Assembly (NCBI RefSeq): GCF_034048115.1
Contig: NZ_CP139145.1
Coordinates: 434,001-498,000 of the forward strand
Source of the DNA: Pseudarthrobacter sp. IC2-21
GTDB taxonomy: Bacteria; Actinomycetota; Actinomycetes; Actinomycetales; Micrococcaceae
Direction: 5' to 3'
Length of the DNA stretch: 64,000 bases
Shown: one piece after another, positions 8,022 to 15,863 of the stretch
Layout of the letters: the number at the start of each line of letters is the position of its first letter
Position numbering within the stretch: position 1 is the stretch's first letter
Notes under the pieces: model-generated
Database searches by the model: none
Seen by the model: only the letters and a program-made list of their open reading frames with translations
What the model was told of the DNA's origin: nothing
Translations under genes and position numbers: made by a program

Positions 8022-8989
8022 AGGCTATCGTTCAGGACGTTTATGGAGATTCCGACGTGCTGGGGCTGCGGGACATTCCCAAGCCCGTGCCGGGCAATGG
8101 TGAGGTGCTCGTGAAAGTCCGTGCGGCCGGCGTGGACCAGGGCGTGTGGCACCTGATGACCGGGCGGCCATACCTGGTCCGGCTCTTCGGATTCGGGCTG
8201 ATGAAGCCCAAGGTGCCGGTCCGCGGGCGGGAAGTGGCCGGCGTCGTCGAGTCCGTTGGCGCCGGAGTGACCCGCTTTCAGCCCGGTGATGAAGTGTTTG
8301 GCACGTGCGAAGGGTCGTTCGCCGAGTACGTTTGCGCGAAGGAGACGCTGCTGGCCCGTAAGCCCGCAAACCTGGCGTTCGAGGAAACGGCGGCTGCCCC
8401 CATTTCTGCTGTCACGGCCCTTCAGGCCGTGCGCGACGCCGGGCAGGTCACCGCCGGTCAGAAGGTCCTTGTCATTGGCGCGGGCGGGGGAGTTGGATCG
8501 TTCGCCGTGCAGATCGCCAAGGACCTCGGCGCAGAGGTCACGGGTGTTTGCAGCACAGGCAAAGTGGATCTGGTCCGGACGCTCGGTGCTGATCACGTGG
8601 TGGACTACACGCGTGACGACTTTGCCCGCGCCGGTGCCCTCTACGACGTCATCATCGATACCGCAGGCAACCGGCCGCTGTCCGTCCTGAAGCGCGCGCT
8701 CGCCCCGCAGGGAACGCTGGTGATCGTCGGCGGCGAAGGCGGCGGGAAAGTGACGGGCGGCTTTGAGCGATCCATGGCTGCGCCGCTGGCATCCCTATTC
8801 TCCGGCCAGAAATTCAAGGGCCTCGTCGCCAAGGAAAACCATCAGGATCTCGAAGCGCTGACGGCACTGTTCGAGGCGGGCCGCGTGAAGCCTGCCGTGG
8901 AGAAGGTCTACCCTCTCGCGGAAGCCCCGGCTGCCATCGCCCATCTGCACGAAGGACGCGTGCGAGGCAAGGTCGTGGTCCGGGTCTGA
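8018..8989 (+). CDS. Zinc-independent MDR oxidoreductase (quinone reductase/enoyl reductase-like)
   Basis: 323 residues of the medium-chain dehydrogenase/reductase family. The N-terminal GroES-like part has [15 protein letters not shown] and the nucleotide fold has [31 protein letters not shown]. The cysteine and histidine ligands of zinc alcohol dehydrogenases are absent, so it belongs with NADPH-dependent quinone/enone reductases. The start is GTG 8018, with AAGGAG 7 bases before and a 4-bp overlap with the XRE gene. ATG is not available at this position. Being third gene of a self-regulated operon suggests response to a redox-active or electrophilic compound, though the substrate is unknown. 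Confidence 0.85.
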   Translation: MKAIVQDVYGDSDVLGLRDIPKPVPGNGEVLVKVRAAGVDQGVWHLMTGRPYLVRLFGFGLMKPKVPVRGREVAGVVESVGAGVTRFQPGDEVFGTCEGSFAEYVCAKETLLARKPANLAFEETAAAPISAVTALQAVRDAGQVTAGQKVLVIGAGGGVGSFAVQIAKDLGAEVTGVCSTGKVDLVRTLGADHVVDYTRDDFARAGALYDVIIDTAGNRPLSVLKRALAPQGTLVIVGGEGGGKVTGGFERSMAAPLASLFSGQKFKGLVAKENHQDLEALTALFEAGRVKPAVEKVYPLAEAPAAIAHLHEGRVRGKVVVRV

Positions 8990-9078
8990 GTGGTTGCCCG
9001 ACTGTGGGCTGGGCGAAGTTATCCACATAGGCGAGAAAGGGCGGTGCTTTAGCCGGACCCCCGCGGGAAGCTGGAGGT

Positions 9079-9483
9079 ATGGAAAGCCGAGCAGCCTGGG
9101 ACGCCGAAAATAGAAAAGCTTTGGAGACGGTTCGGCAGAGGGCCTACACAATCGCACGGAGAATACTTGCGGCCGCGCCCGACCAGCCGTCGCCCTATGG
9201 GCCATACATAGATGCAGTGGCCCGGAAGGGCTTATTCCTGGACGTTCTCGCCGACATCGCGCAGGTGAGGGCTAAGTCCGCCGCCTTGGCGGCCAAAATT
9301 GCCGCCGGATATCCAGAATCATCATCCGCTGCCAGGTTATTCTCAGCGCCTCGCAAGCTGACGAATATGGACAACAAGGCAGCTGCGGAGATTCTGGAGA
9401 GCATGGCAGCCGCCACCCTGGAGCTGGCCGATGTGCTGCGTGGGACGGCAGTCGATCCGGCCGAGACCGTGCACTACGGCTGA
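9079..9483 (+). CDS. Hypothetical protein, 134 aa, atypical codon use
   Basis: No family recognised. The sequence is helical and Ala-rich with no signal peptide or membrane segment; a helix-forming start (DAENRKALETVRQRAYTIARRIL) is followed by an amphipathic second half. Unlike its neighbours it uses codons such as TTA, ATA, AGA, AAA and AAT (for example GAA AAT AGA AAA GCT TTG near the start), and the first 300 bases are visibly poorer in G+C. GGAGG lies only one base before the ATG, so the true start may be different. Possible recent acquisition; coding status is likely but not certain. Confidence 0.55.
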   Translation: MESRAAWDAENRKALETVRQRAYTIARRILAAAPDQPSPYGPYIDAVARKGLFLDVLADIAQVRAKSAALAAKIAAGYPESSSAARLFSAPRKLTNMDNKAAAEILESMAAATLELADVLRGTAVDPAETVHYG

Positions 9484-9532
9484 ACGCCGTGCATGGCAAG
9501 TAATTCCCTACGGCCCGGCAAAGCCACTTCAG

Positions 9533-10105
9533 TCATGCCTGCCTCGCCGCAGCTTCGATGGCGGCACGATGCGCGGACCACTCTTCAGGGCTGCGCGGTG
9601 TCAGGTTGGGGTCCCCTGGCCGCTGTCCAGCGCTGCCGTCGATGAGTTCACGAAGGATGTCCGCATGACCCAGATGGTGGGCCCGCTCAGCAACCATGTG
9701 GACCAGGATCTGGTGCAGCGTGACCTGTCGACGCTCCTCAGGCCACCATGGCACCAAGCCGGGCGAATCCAATGGGAGTGCCTTGACCGTGGTGTCGCTG
9801 TGGGCTGCGGCGAAATGGTGAAGCTCCACAATGTTGTCCCGGCTTTCGTCGGCGGGTACCCACAGATCCGCATCCGGGCTGGCATCCTCGTCCAGCCACG
9901 GGAGGTGTCGCCCGCTGGGACGGCCGAAGACCTCGCCGAAATAGCCAAGCTCGGTGCTCGCCGCATGCTTGACGAGACCCAGCAGGTTGGTGCCGGTGGG
10001 AGTGAGCGGCCGGCGGACATCGTACTCACTCAGCCCGTCCAACTTGCCGAGGAGGTTGTCCCGCCGGACGCGCAGGTAATGATGCAGCGTCTCTTTCTCG
10101 TCCAT
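9533..10105 (-). CDS. DinB-like four-helix-bundle protein (DUF664)
   Basis: 190 residues. The start MDEKETLHHYLRVRRDNLLGKLDGLSEYDVRRPLTPTGTNLLGLVKHAASTELGYFGEVFG is typical of DinB/DUF664 proteins, and a conserved His in LVKHA and the HMVAERAHHLGHADILRELIDG segment place three histidines as a likely metal site. These proteins include mycothiol- or bacillithiol-dependent transferases, and actinobacteria make mycothiol. ATG 10105 is chosen; a TTG at 10123 is the upstream alternative, and neither has a strong ribosome site. It is divergent from the IclR gene and shares its operator region. Confidence 0.85.
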   Translation of the reverse strand: MDEKETLHHYLRVRRDNLLGKLDGLSEYDVRRPLTPTGTNLLGLVKHAASTELGYFGEVFGRPSGRHLPWLDEDASPDADLWVPADESRDNIVELHHFAAAHSDTTVKALPLDSPGLVPWWPEERRQVTLHQILVHMVAERAHHLGHADILRELIDGSAGQRPGDPNLTPRSPEEWSAHRAAIEAAARQA

Positions 10106-10189
10106 AGCGGGCACTCTACCCAAATGTTTCGAGTGTGCCAGCCCCTCGTCCCCAAGGCTGCGCCGCCCAGATCAATCCCACACCCATCC

Positions 10190-10272
10190 GTCTGGTATCC
10201 CAGACAAAGAAGCAAGAGGATGGTTCTGGGACCGTTGGCGCGGCACGCAAGCTTAAATACGGTATCCCGGAC
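10190..10272. promoter_or_regulatory. Candidate IclR operators upstream of the hut regulator gene
   Basis: GTCTGGTATCCCAGAC (10190-10205) is a perfect inverted repeat with 6-bp arms GTCTGG/CCAGAC and a 4-bp centre. A second, weaker copy ATACGGTATCCCGGAC (10257-10272) keeps the right half perfectly, 67 bp further and 37 bp before the IclR start. The same motif recurs before hutU (11163-11178) and before hutG (22572-22587), which supports autoregulation by the IclR protein encoded at 10309. Confidence 0.65.
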
Positions 10273-10308
10273 ACCGGCGAAGACGACGGCGACACATCGG
10301 AGAACACA

Positions 10309-11106
10309 ATGGCAGTCACAACAGCGAAGGCGACGTCCAAAGTCCCCGCCGCCGAGAACACCCTTCGTATCCTCAAACTGTTGGCCTCGAAGCGAGGGCC
10401 AATGGCGGCGTCGAGCATTGCCACGGCGCTCGACCTGCCCCGTTCCAGCGTGTACCACCTCCTGGGCGTGATGGAGGCGAACGGATTTGTGCTCCACCTG
10501 CATGAGGAGCAGCGATACGGGCTCGGCATCAGCGCATTCGAACTGAGCTCGGCGTATTCGCGGCAGGAGCCGCTGTCCCGCCTGGGCCGGCCGCTGCTGG
10601 CTTCGCTGGTGGACGTGATCGGGGAGAGTGCCCACCTGGCGGTGCTCCACGGCCGGGACGTTCTGTACATCGTGGAGGAGCGGGCCAAGAACCGCCCGTC
10701 GCTGGTGACCGACGTCGGTGTCCGCCTTCCCAGCCACCTCACTGCCAGCGGGCGTGCCATCCTCGCGGCTCTGCCAAAGTCGCAGGTCCGGGCGCTGTAC
10801 CCGAACGCCGCGGCCTTTACCGCCCGGCATGAAGTGGAGGGCGCCATTATGAAGTACTCAGCCCTGTCGTCGCACTTGGATCAGGTCCGGCAGCGCGGCT
10901 ACGCCACAGAACATGGTGAAGTTACGCCCGGATTTGGCTCCATAGCGGCCGCCGTCACCGACCACGTGGGGTGGCCTACGGCAGCGGTGGCCGTCACTTT
11001 TCTGGAGGACAAGCTGCCGGCGGACCAGTGGCCCGCGCTCGCCGCCCGGGTACAAAAGGTGGCGGACGAGCTCTCGGCCCGAATTCACGGACGGCCCGGC
11101 AAATAA
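10309..11106 (+). CDS. IclR-family regulator, probable histidine-utilisation regulator
   Basis: 265 residues. Residues about 16-75 form the IclR winged HTH (AAENTLRILKLLASKRGPMAASSIATALDLPRSSVYHLLGVMEANGF), followed by the IclR effector domain (LGRPLLASLVDVIGESAHLAVLHGRDVLYI, RVPSHLTASGRAILAALP-like segment). ATG 10309 has GGAG 7 bases upstream; a longer frame back to 10135 runs through the operator region and is not favoured. It lies 168 bp before hutU on the same strand. The shared palindrome before this gene, hutU and the distant hutG suggests it controls the hut pathway; urocanate or a later intermediate may be the effector, by analogy with other hut systems. Confidence 0.85.
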   Translation: MAVTTAKATSKVPAAENTLRILKLLASKRGPMAASSIATALDLPRSSVYHLLGVMEANGFVLHLHEEQRYGLGISAFELSSAYSRQEPLSRLGRPLLASLVDVIGESAHLAVLHGRDVLYIVEERAKNRPSLVTDVGVRLPSHLTASGRAILAALPKSQVRALYPNAAAFTARHEVEGAIMKYSALSSHLDQVRQRGYATEHGEVTPGFGSIAAAVTDHVGWPTAAVAVTFLEDKLPADQWPALAARVQKVADELSARIHGRPGK

Positions 11107-11162
11107 ACCAGCCGGCCCGGCCGAACCGGGCACGAGGGGCCCAGCCTGGACGCATCCGGTTC

Positions 11163-11178
11163 GTCTGGAATCCCGGAC
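11163..11178 (+). promoter_or_regulatory. Candidate IclR operator upstream of hutU
   Basis: GTCTGGAATCCCGGAC has arms GTCTGG/CCGGAC (5 of 6 complementary plus a G-T pair) and the centre AATC. It lies 96 bp before the hutU start. The match in sequence, spacing and symmetry to 10190-10205 and 22572-22587 is direct; binding by the adjacent IclR protein is inference. Confidence 0.65.
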
Positions 11179-11273
11179 ACCACCCCCTGCAAAGCCCTGT
11201 TAGCACCGCCACCAACGGGCTTTAGTGGATACAGAACCTCTTACCCAAAGCACCAACACGAGAAGGAGCCCTC

Positions 11274-12974
11274 ATGGCACCCGCCGATTTCACCACCGGT
11301 GCCCGCCCGGTCAAAGCAGCCCGCGGCACCGAGCTCACCGCCAAAAGCTGGCAGACCGAAGCCCCCCTCCGGATGCTGATGAACAACCTGGACCCCGAGG
11401 TCGCCGAACGCCCGGACGACCTGGTGGTCTATGGTGGCACCGGCCGCGCCGTTCGGTCCTGGGCCGCATTCGACGCGATCACCCGCACCCTGGAAACCAT
11501 GGAAAAGGACGAGACCCTCCTGGTCCAGTCCGGCAAGCCGGTGGGCGTCTTCCGCACCAACGAATGGGCGCCCCGCGTGCTGCTGGCCAATTCCAACCTG
11601 GTGGGCGACTGGGCGAACTGGCCCGAGTTCCGCCGCCTCGAAGCCGAGGGCCTGATGATGTACGGCCAAATGACGGCAGGGTCCTGGATCTACATCGGCA
11701 CCCAGGGCATCCTGCAGGGCACCTTCGAGACTTTCGCCGCGATCGCCCGCAAGCTCACCGGGGACGAAAACGGCACACTCGCCGGCACCCTCACCCTGAC
11801 CGGCGGCTGCGGCGGCATGGGCGGCGCCCAGCCGCTCGCCGTCACCCTGAACGAAGGCGCCTGCCTGATTGTCGACGTCGACGAAACGCGCCTGCGCCGC
11901 CGTGCCGGAAAGCGTTACCTCGACGAGGTCGAAACCGATCTCGACGCCGCCATCGGCAAGGTGCTCAAGGCCAAGCAGGAGCGCCGCGGCTGGTCCGTGG
12001 GTTACGTCGGCAACGCCGCCGAAATCTTCCCCGAGGTCCTGCGCCGCCACAACGCCGGCGAACTCACCGTGGACATCGTCACGGACCAGACCTCCGCGCA
12101 CGATCCGCTGAGCTACCTTCCCGAGGGCATCCCGGTGGCCGAATGGCACCGCGAAGCCGAAGCCGATCCCGAGGGCTTCACCAAGAAGGCCCAGGCTTCG
12201 ATGGCCAGGCACGTCCAGGCCATGGTGGAATTCCAGGACGCCGGCGCCGAGGTGTTCGACTACGGCAACTCCATCCGCGACGAGGCCCGCAAGGGCGGCT
12301 ACGCCCGTGCTTTCGAATTCCCCGGCTTCGTCCCGGCCTACATCCGGCCGCTGTTCTGCGAGGGCCTGGGCCCCTTCCGCTGGGTCGCACTCTCCGGGGA
12401 CCCGGAAGACATCCGCGTTACGGACGAAGCCATCAAGGAGCTCTTCCCCGGGAACAAGCACCTGCACCGCTGGATTGACGCCGCCCAGGAACGCGTGGAG
12501 TTCGAAGGCCTCCCGGCAAGGATCTGCTGGCTGGGCTACGGCGACCGCGCCAAGGCCGGGCTGCTGTTCAACCGCCTGGTCAAGGAAGGCAAGGTCAAGG
12601 CGCCCATCGTGATCGGCCGCGACCACCTGGACTCCGGCTCCGTCGCCTCCCCGTACCGGGAAACGGAATCGATGGCGGACGGCTCCGATGCGATCGCCGA
12701 CTGGCCCCTGCTCAACGCGCTGCTCAACACCGCCTCCGGCGCCACCTGGGTGTCCATCCACCATGGCGGCGGCGTGGGCATCGGCCGCTCCATCCACGCC
12801 GGCCAGGTCTCGGTCGCGGACGGCTCCGACCTCGCAGCGCAGAAGCTCGAGCGCCTGCTCACCAACGACCCCGGAATGGGCATCATCCGCCACGCCGATG
12901 CCGGCTACGACCGCGCCGTCGAGGTCGCCAACGAACGCGGCGTCCGCATCCCCATGAACGAAAACACGAAGTAG
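11274..12974 (+). CDS. hutU: Urocanate hydratase
   Basis: 566 residues, the normal length for urocanase, a cytosolic NAD-dependent enzyme converting urocanate to 4-imidazolone-5-propionate, the second step of histidine degradation. Hallmarks seen: [11 protein letters not shown] near the N-terminus, [16 protein letters not shown], the NAD-binding [29 protein letters not shown], and [16 protein letters not shown] [20 protein letters not shown] near the C-terminus. AAGGAG lies 6 bases before the ATG. hutH follows after 5 bp, forming an operon. A palindromic operator lies 96 bp upstream. Confidence 0.97.
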   Translation: MAPADFTTGARPVKAARGTELTAKSWQTEAPLRMLMNNLDPEVAERPDDLVVYGGTGRAVRSWAAFDAITRTLETMEKDETLLVQSGKPVGVFRTNEWAPRVLLANSNLVGDWANWPEFRRLEAEGLMMYGQMTAGSWIYIGTQGILQGTFETFAAIARKLTGDENGTLAGTLTLTGGCGGMGGAQPLAVTLNEGACLIVDVDETRLRRRAGKRYLDEVETDLDAAIGKVLKAKQERRGWSVGYVGNAAEIFPEVLRRHNAGELTVDIVTDQTSAHDPLSYLPEGIPVAEWHREAEADPEGFTKKAQASMARHVQAMVEFQDAGAEVFDYGNSIRDEARKGGYARAFEFPGFVPAYIRPLFCEGLGPFRWVALSGDPEDIRVTDEAIKELFPGNKHLHRWIDAAQERVEFEGLPARICWLGYGDRAKAGLLFNRLVKEGKVKAPIVIGRDHLDSGSVASPYRETESMADGSDAIADWPLLNALLNTASGATWVSIHHGGGVGIGRSIHAGQVSVADGSDLAAQKLERLLTNDPGMGIIRHADAGYDRAVEVANERGVRIPMNENTK

Positions 12975-12979
12975 GAATC

Positions 12980-14572
12980 ATGACCGCCATTACCCACGAA
13001 CCGCTCACCGTCACCCTCGGCTCCAGCGGCGTCACGCCCGAGGACGTCGTCGCCGTCGCCCGCCACAACGCCACGGTGACCATCGCCCGGGACGCCCTCG
13101 ACAACGTCGCCAAGGTCCGCGCCCACATCGACGGCCTGGCCAACAGCGAGACTCCCGCCTACGGCATCTCCACCGGCTTCGGTGCGCTGGCCAACCGGCA
13201 CATCCCCGGTGAGCTCCGCACCCAGCTGCAGAAGTCCCTGATCCGCAGCCACGCCGCCGGCATGGGCCCCGCCGTGGAGCGCGAGGTGGTGCGCGCCATC
13301 ATGTTCCTGCGCGCCAAAACCCTCGCCTCCGGCCGCACCGGCGTCCGCCCCGTGGTCCTGCAGACCATGGTGGACGTCCTCAACGCCGGCATCACACCGG
13401 TGGTCCGCGAGTTCGGTTCGCTGGGCTGCTCCGGCGACCTCGCCCCGCTGTCCCACTGCGCCCTGGTGCTGATGGGTGAAGGGGAAGCAACAGGACCCGA
13501 CGGCGTGACCTACGGCGGGCGCGGCGAGCAGCCGGTCGCCGTGCTGCTCGCCGAGCACGGCATCGAGCCGGTCACGCTCGCCGAAAAGGAAGGCCTGGCG
13601 CTGGTCAACGGCACCGAAGGCATGCTGGGCATGTTGCTGATGGCCATCGCGGACATCCGTAAACTGCTGACGACGGCGGATATCACCGCAGCGATGAGCG
13701 TCGAGGCGCTGCTGGGCACGGATCAGGTGTTCCTGCCGGAGCTGCACGCAGCCCTGCGCCCGCACCCGGGTCAGGCCGCCAGTGCGGACAACATGCTGCG
13801 GGTGCTGTCCGATTCTCCGATCGTGGCCTCGCACCGGATTGGGGATTCGAAAGTCCAGGACGCCTACTCGCTGCGCTGCGCACCCCAGGTGGCCGGCGCC
13901 GTCCGGGACACGGTGGACCACGCCGCGCTGGTGGCCTCCCGCGAGCTGGCTGCCGCCATTGATAACCCGGTGGTCCTGCCGGACGGGCGGGTCAGTTCCA
14001 ACGGCAACTTCCACGGCGCCCCGGTGGCCTACGTCCTCGACTTCCTCGCCATTGCCGTGGCGGACCTGAGCTCCATCGCCGAGCGCCGGACGGACCGGAT
14101 GCTGGACCCGGCCCGGTCCCACGGGCTCCCGGCCTTCCTGGCGGAGGATCCGGGCGTTGATTCGGGCCTGATGATCGCCCAGTACACCCAGGCGGGACTG
14201 GTCTCGGACAACAAACGGCTGGCCGTCCCGGCGTCAGTGGACTCAATTCCGAGTTCAGCGATGCAGGAGGACCATGTTTCCATGGGCTGGCACGCCGCAC
14301 GCAAGCTGCGCAAGGCCGTGGAGAACCTGCGCCGCGTCCTGGCGATCGAACTGGTCACCAGCGCACGCGCCATCGATTTCCGCACCCGGTTGTCCGGCGG
14401 GGAGCTGCTGCCGGGCCCGGCGGGTAAGGCCGTCATCGGTGTGCTGCGCGAACACGTTGACGGGCCGGGCGCGGACCGGTTCCTCTCCCCGGAACTCGAA
14501 GTTGTAGACGGTTTGGTGGCATCCGGGGACGTTGTCGCTGCGGCCGAATCCGCCGTCGGGATTCTTGCCTAG
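12980..14572 (+). CDS. hutH: Histidine ammonia-lyase
   Basis: 530 residues, family-typical. It deaminates histidine to urocanate using a self-formed MIO cofactor. The MIO triad here is Cys150-Ser151-Gly152 in SLGCSGDLAPLSH instead of the textbook Ala-Ser-Gly; the catalytic tyrosine region YGISTGFG (Tyr61) and the later QEDHVSMGW segment are intact. The Cys variant is, to my recollection, normal in actinobacterial HutH and does not imply inactivity. The gene lies 5 bp after hutU and completes the first two steps of the pathway; hutI is not in the window and hutG is 7 kb away. Confidence 0.96.
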   Translation: MTAITHEPLTVTLGSSGVTPEDVVAVARHNATVTIARDALDNVAKVRAHIDGLANSETPAYGISTGFGALANRHIPGELRTQLQKSLIRSHAAGMGPAVEREVVRAIMFLRAKTLASGRTGVRPVVLQTMVDVLNAGITPVVREFGSLGCSGDLAPLSHCALVLMGEGEATGPDGVTYGGRGEQPVAVLLAEHGIEPVTLAEKEGLALVNGTEGMLGMLLMAIADIRKLLTTADITAAMSVEALLGTDQVFLPELHAALRPHPGQAASADNMLRVLSDSPIVASHRIGDSKVQDAYSLRCAPQVAGAVRDTVDHAALVASRELAAAIDNPVVLPDGRVSSNGNFHGAPVAYVLDFLAIAVADLSSIAERRTDRMLDPARSHGLPAFLAEDPGVDSGLMIAQYTQAGLVSDNKRLAVPASVDSIPSSAMQEDHVSMGWHAARKLRKAVENLRRVLAIELVTSARAIDFRTRLSGGELLPGPAGKAVIGVLREHVDGPGADRFLSPELEVVDGLVASGDVVAAAESAVGILA

Positions 14573-14654
14573 GCGGGAATATTCTTCGGTCTCAGCGGAC
14601 CATTGGGTCAAATACTGAAATATGGTGCAACACGCACATTTCCGGTCCGCGAAC

Positions 14655-14681
14655 TGTAGTAGAACTGAAGATGTAGTAGAA
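14655..14681 (+). repeat. Direct repeat TGTAGTAGAA upstream of a small-protein gene
   Basis: TGTAGTAGAA occurs at 14655-14664 and 14672-14681, with a 17-bp period, about 50 bp before the start at 14733. The 160 bp after hutH are also visibly richer in A+T than the neighbours. The tandem spacing suggests a regulator that binds head-to-tail, or overlapping promoter elements, but no known factor is recognised. Confidence 0.45.
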
Positions 14682-14732
14682 GTCACATCAACGAGGCTGT
14701 GGCGGGACGTATACAAAGGGGTAGAAGTTCAA

Positions 14733-14969
14733 ATGAAAGCACGTGGGGCTGTCCTTTCGAGACGCAACGCACATTCCAACATCATCTCCGAGTGGGGCAC
14801 GCTCAAGGCCGGGGAGCGGGTTGAAATCATCAAACACGCCCACGTCATTGCGGCGGGCGAGGTTGAGGAAGTATCACAGAGCGGGAATGTCTTGTGGCTC
14901 GCACCCGCCGGGCCGTCCGAGGAGCACCTGTTCCTGAAGTCCGATGGCGTGCAGGTGCGGCGAAGCTGA
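14733..14969 (+). CDS. Conserved-looking small protein, 78 aa
   Basis: No named family. From ATG 14733 (MKARGAVLSRRNAHSNIISEWGTL) the protein reads as a small beta-rich domain with alternating charged and hydrophobic stretches (KAGERVEIIKHAHVIAAGEVEEV, then GNVLWLAPAGPSEEHLF). An in-frame ATG at 14622 would add 37 residues, but AAAGGGG 11 bases before 14733 and the direct repeats upstream favour the shorter form. A strong hairpin terminator follows at 14979-15025. It stands alone after hutH. Function unknown. Confidence 0.65.
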   Translation: MKARGAVLSRRNAHSNIISEWGTLKAGERVEIIKHAHVIAAGEVEEVSQSGNVLWLAPAGPSEEHLFLKSDGVQVRRS

Positions 14970-14978
14970 CCTGAACGC

Positions 14979-15025
14979 AAAAAAGTCCCTGCCGCCCGGA
15001 TCAACCGGGAGGCGGGGACTTTTTT
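14979..15025. terminator. Bidirectional intrinsic terminator
   Basis: An A-run (14979-14984) and the arms GTCCCTGCCGCCCGG / CCGGGAGGCGGGGAC around a 4-base loop ATCA-like turn end in a T-run (15020-15025). The structure has A/T tracts on both sides, so it works for the plus-strand 78-aa gene and for the convergent minus-strand 85-aa gene. Confidence 0.9.
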
Positions 15026-15041
15026 GTAAGCGTCAGAGGGG

Positions 15042-15299
15042 TTAGGCGGCGATGGCTTCGTAGGTCTCGCCGAAGGGGACTGATTCGTCCAGGGCAACAG
15101 TAAAGCGTCCGGGGTGCAGCCGGGTCACAAGGATGCCGCAGGCCGCGTCCTTGGCAGTTTCGATCAGGGTGGCAACAGCGTTGTCCAGTCCTTCGTGCAT
15201 CTCCTCGGCAGTGGCAAACTGCAGGTCGAGGGACCGGGCGCTTGAGGCCTCGTTGGCCGCAACGGCGGTCAGGGGGCGTTCCAATGTAGCTGTAGTCAT
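15042..15299 (-). CDS. Hypothetical small protein, 85 aa
   Basis: No family recognised. The first 25 residues are Ala/Thr-rich (TTATLERPLTAVAANEASSA), followed by an alpha/beta-like region EEMHEGLDNAVATLIETAKDAACGILVTRLHPGRFTVALDESVPFGETYE. One cysteine, no membrane segment. The ribosome site (GAAGG) is only one base from the ATG, so the start is uncertain. It shares the bidirectional terminator with the convergent 78-aa gene and lies apart from the USP/tct cluster, with a palindromic element between. Confidence 0.65.
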   Translation of the reverse strand: MTTATLERPLTAVAANEASSARSLDLQFATAEEMHEGLDNAVATLIETAKDAACGILVTRLHPGRFTVALDESVPFGETYEAIAA

Positions 15300-15340
15300 A
15301 CCTTCAACTATACCTTCCCATGCCTAAGATGTCAGATGAC

Positions 15341-15427
15341 TGCCCTTTGGGGCAGTGAGGCCGCAAAAGACCGAAGCTTGTTCGCCGCACCCCGCCCCAA
15401 AGGCCGGGATTCGCGAACAAGCTTCGG
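15341..15427. repeat. Intergenic inverted-repeat element (second REP-like type)
   Basis: CCGAAGCTTGTTCGC (15371-15385) and its exact complement (15413-15427) form 15-bp perfect arms around a 27-base centre. A small palindrome TGCCC-TTTG-GGGCA stands at 15341-15354, and GCCCCAAAGGC in the centre repeats its inner part in opposite orientation. The sequence is unrelated to the elements at 5488 and 22601. It lies between two minus-strand genes and has no U-tract. Confidence 0.65.
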
Positions 15428-15461
15428 CCGGAACGGCCAGCCGGAGTCGCTGGCCCGAGTC

Positions 15462-15863
15462 CTAGCCGGCGGCCTTCGCCTTCACCGCCAGGACGGGGCA
15501 ATCGGCCTCAAGCAGGATCCGCTGTGAGGTGCTTCCCATGATCAGCTTGCCCACCGGGGTGCGCCGGCGCAGGCCGATCACGATCAGGTCCGCGTTGTGC
15601 TCCTCCGCGGCATCAAGCACCTCCGTTGCGGCGTCGTGACCGCGGACGGGCTGCTTAATGACATGGTCGATTCCGTGCGCCGCCAGGCGTTCCTCGATGC
15701 CCTGCATTTGGTTTTCCTGCGCATACCGGTTATCCACCAGGGCCTCGCCTTTGGAGGAGTTGATGACCAGCAGGGTGGCGTTTAACTTCCTGGCCTCTTC
15801 GATGGCCTGGGTCAGCGCCGCTTCGCCTTCGGGGGTAGGGACATATCCCACCACGATTGTCAT
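15462..15863 (-). CDS. Universal stress protein, single UspA domain
   Basis: 133 residues: [24 protein letters not shown] at the N-terminus and the ATP-binding pattern [34 protein letters not shown] at the C-terminus (G-2x-G-like loop followed by G-S/T). ATG 15863 has AAGGAGC 4-5 bases upstream and overlaps the tctA stop by 4 bp (ATGA), so the protein is made by coupling with the transporter. Single-domain USPs form dimers that often bind ATP. Encoding one as last gene of a tricarboxylate transporter operon suggests it monitors the energy state during organic-acid uptake, which is inference. Confidence 0.88.
   Translation of the reverse strand: MTIVVGYVPTPEGEAALTQAIEEARKLNATLLVINSSKGEALVDNRYAQENQMQGIEERLAAHGIDHVIKQPVRGHDAATEVLDAAEEHNADLIVIGLRRRTPVGKLIMGSTSQRILLEADCPVLAVKAKAAG

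Noticed and set aside
11241..12893. 550-codon open frame on the minus strand opposite hutU
   Set aside because: High-GC third-position effect produces long antisense frames; hutU is a clear gene with full family motifs on the plus strand.
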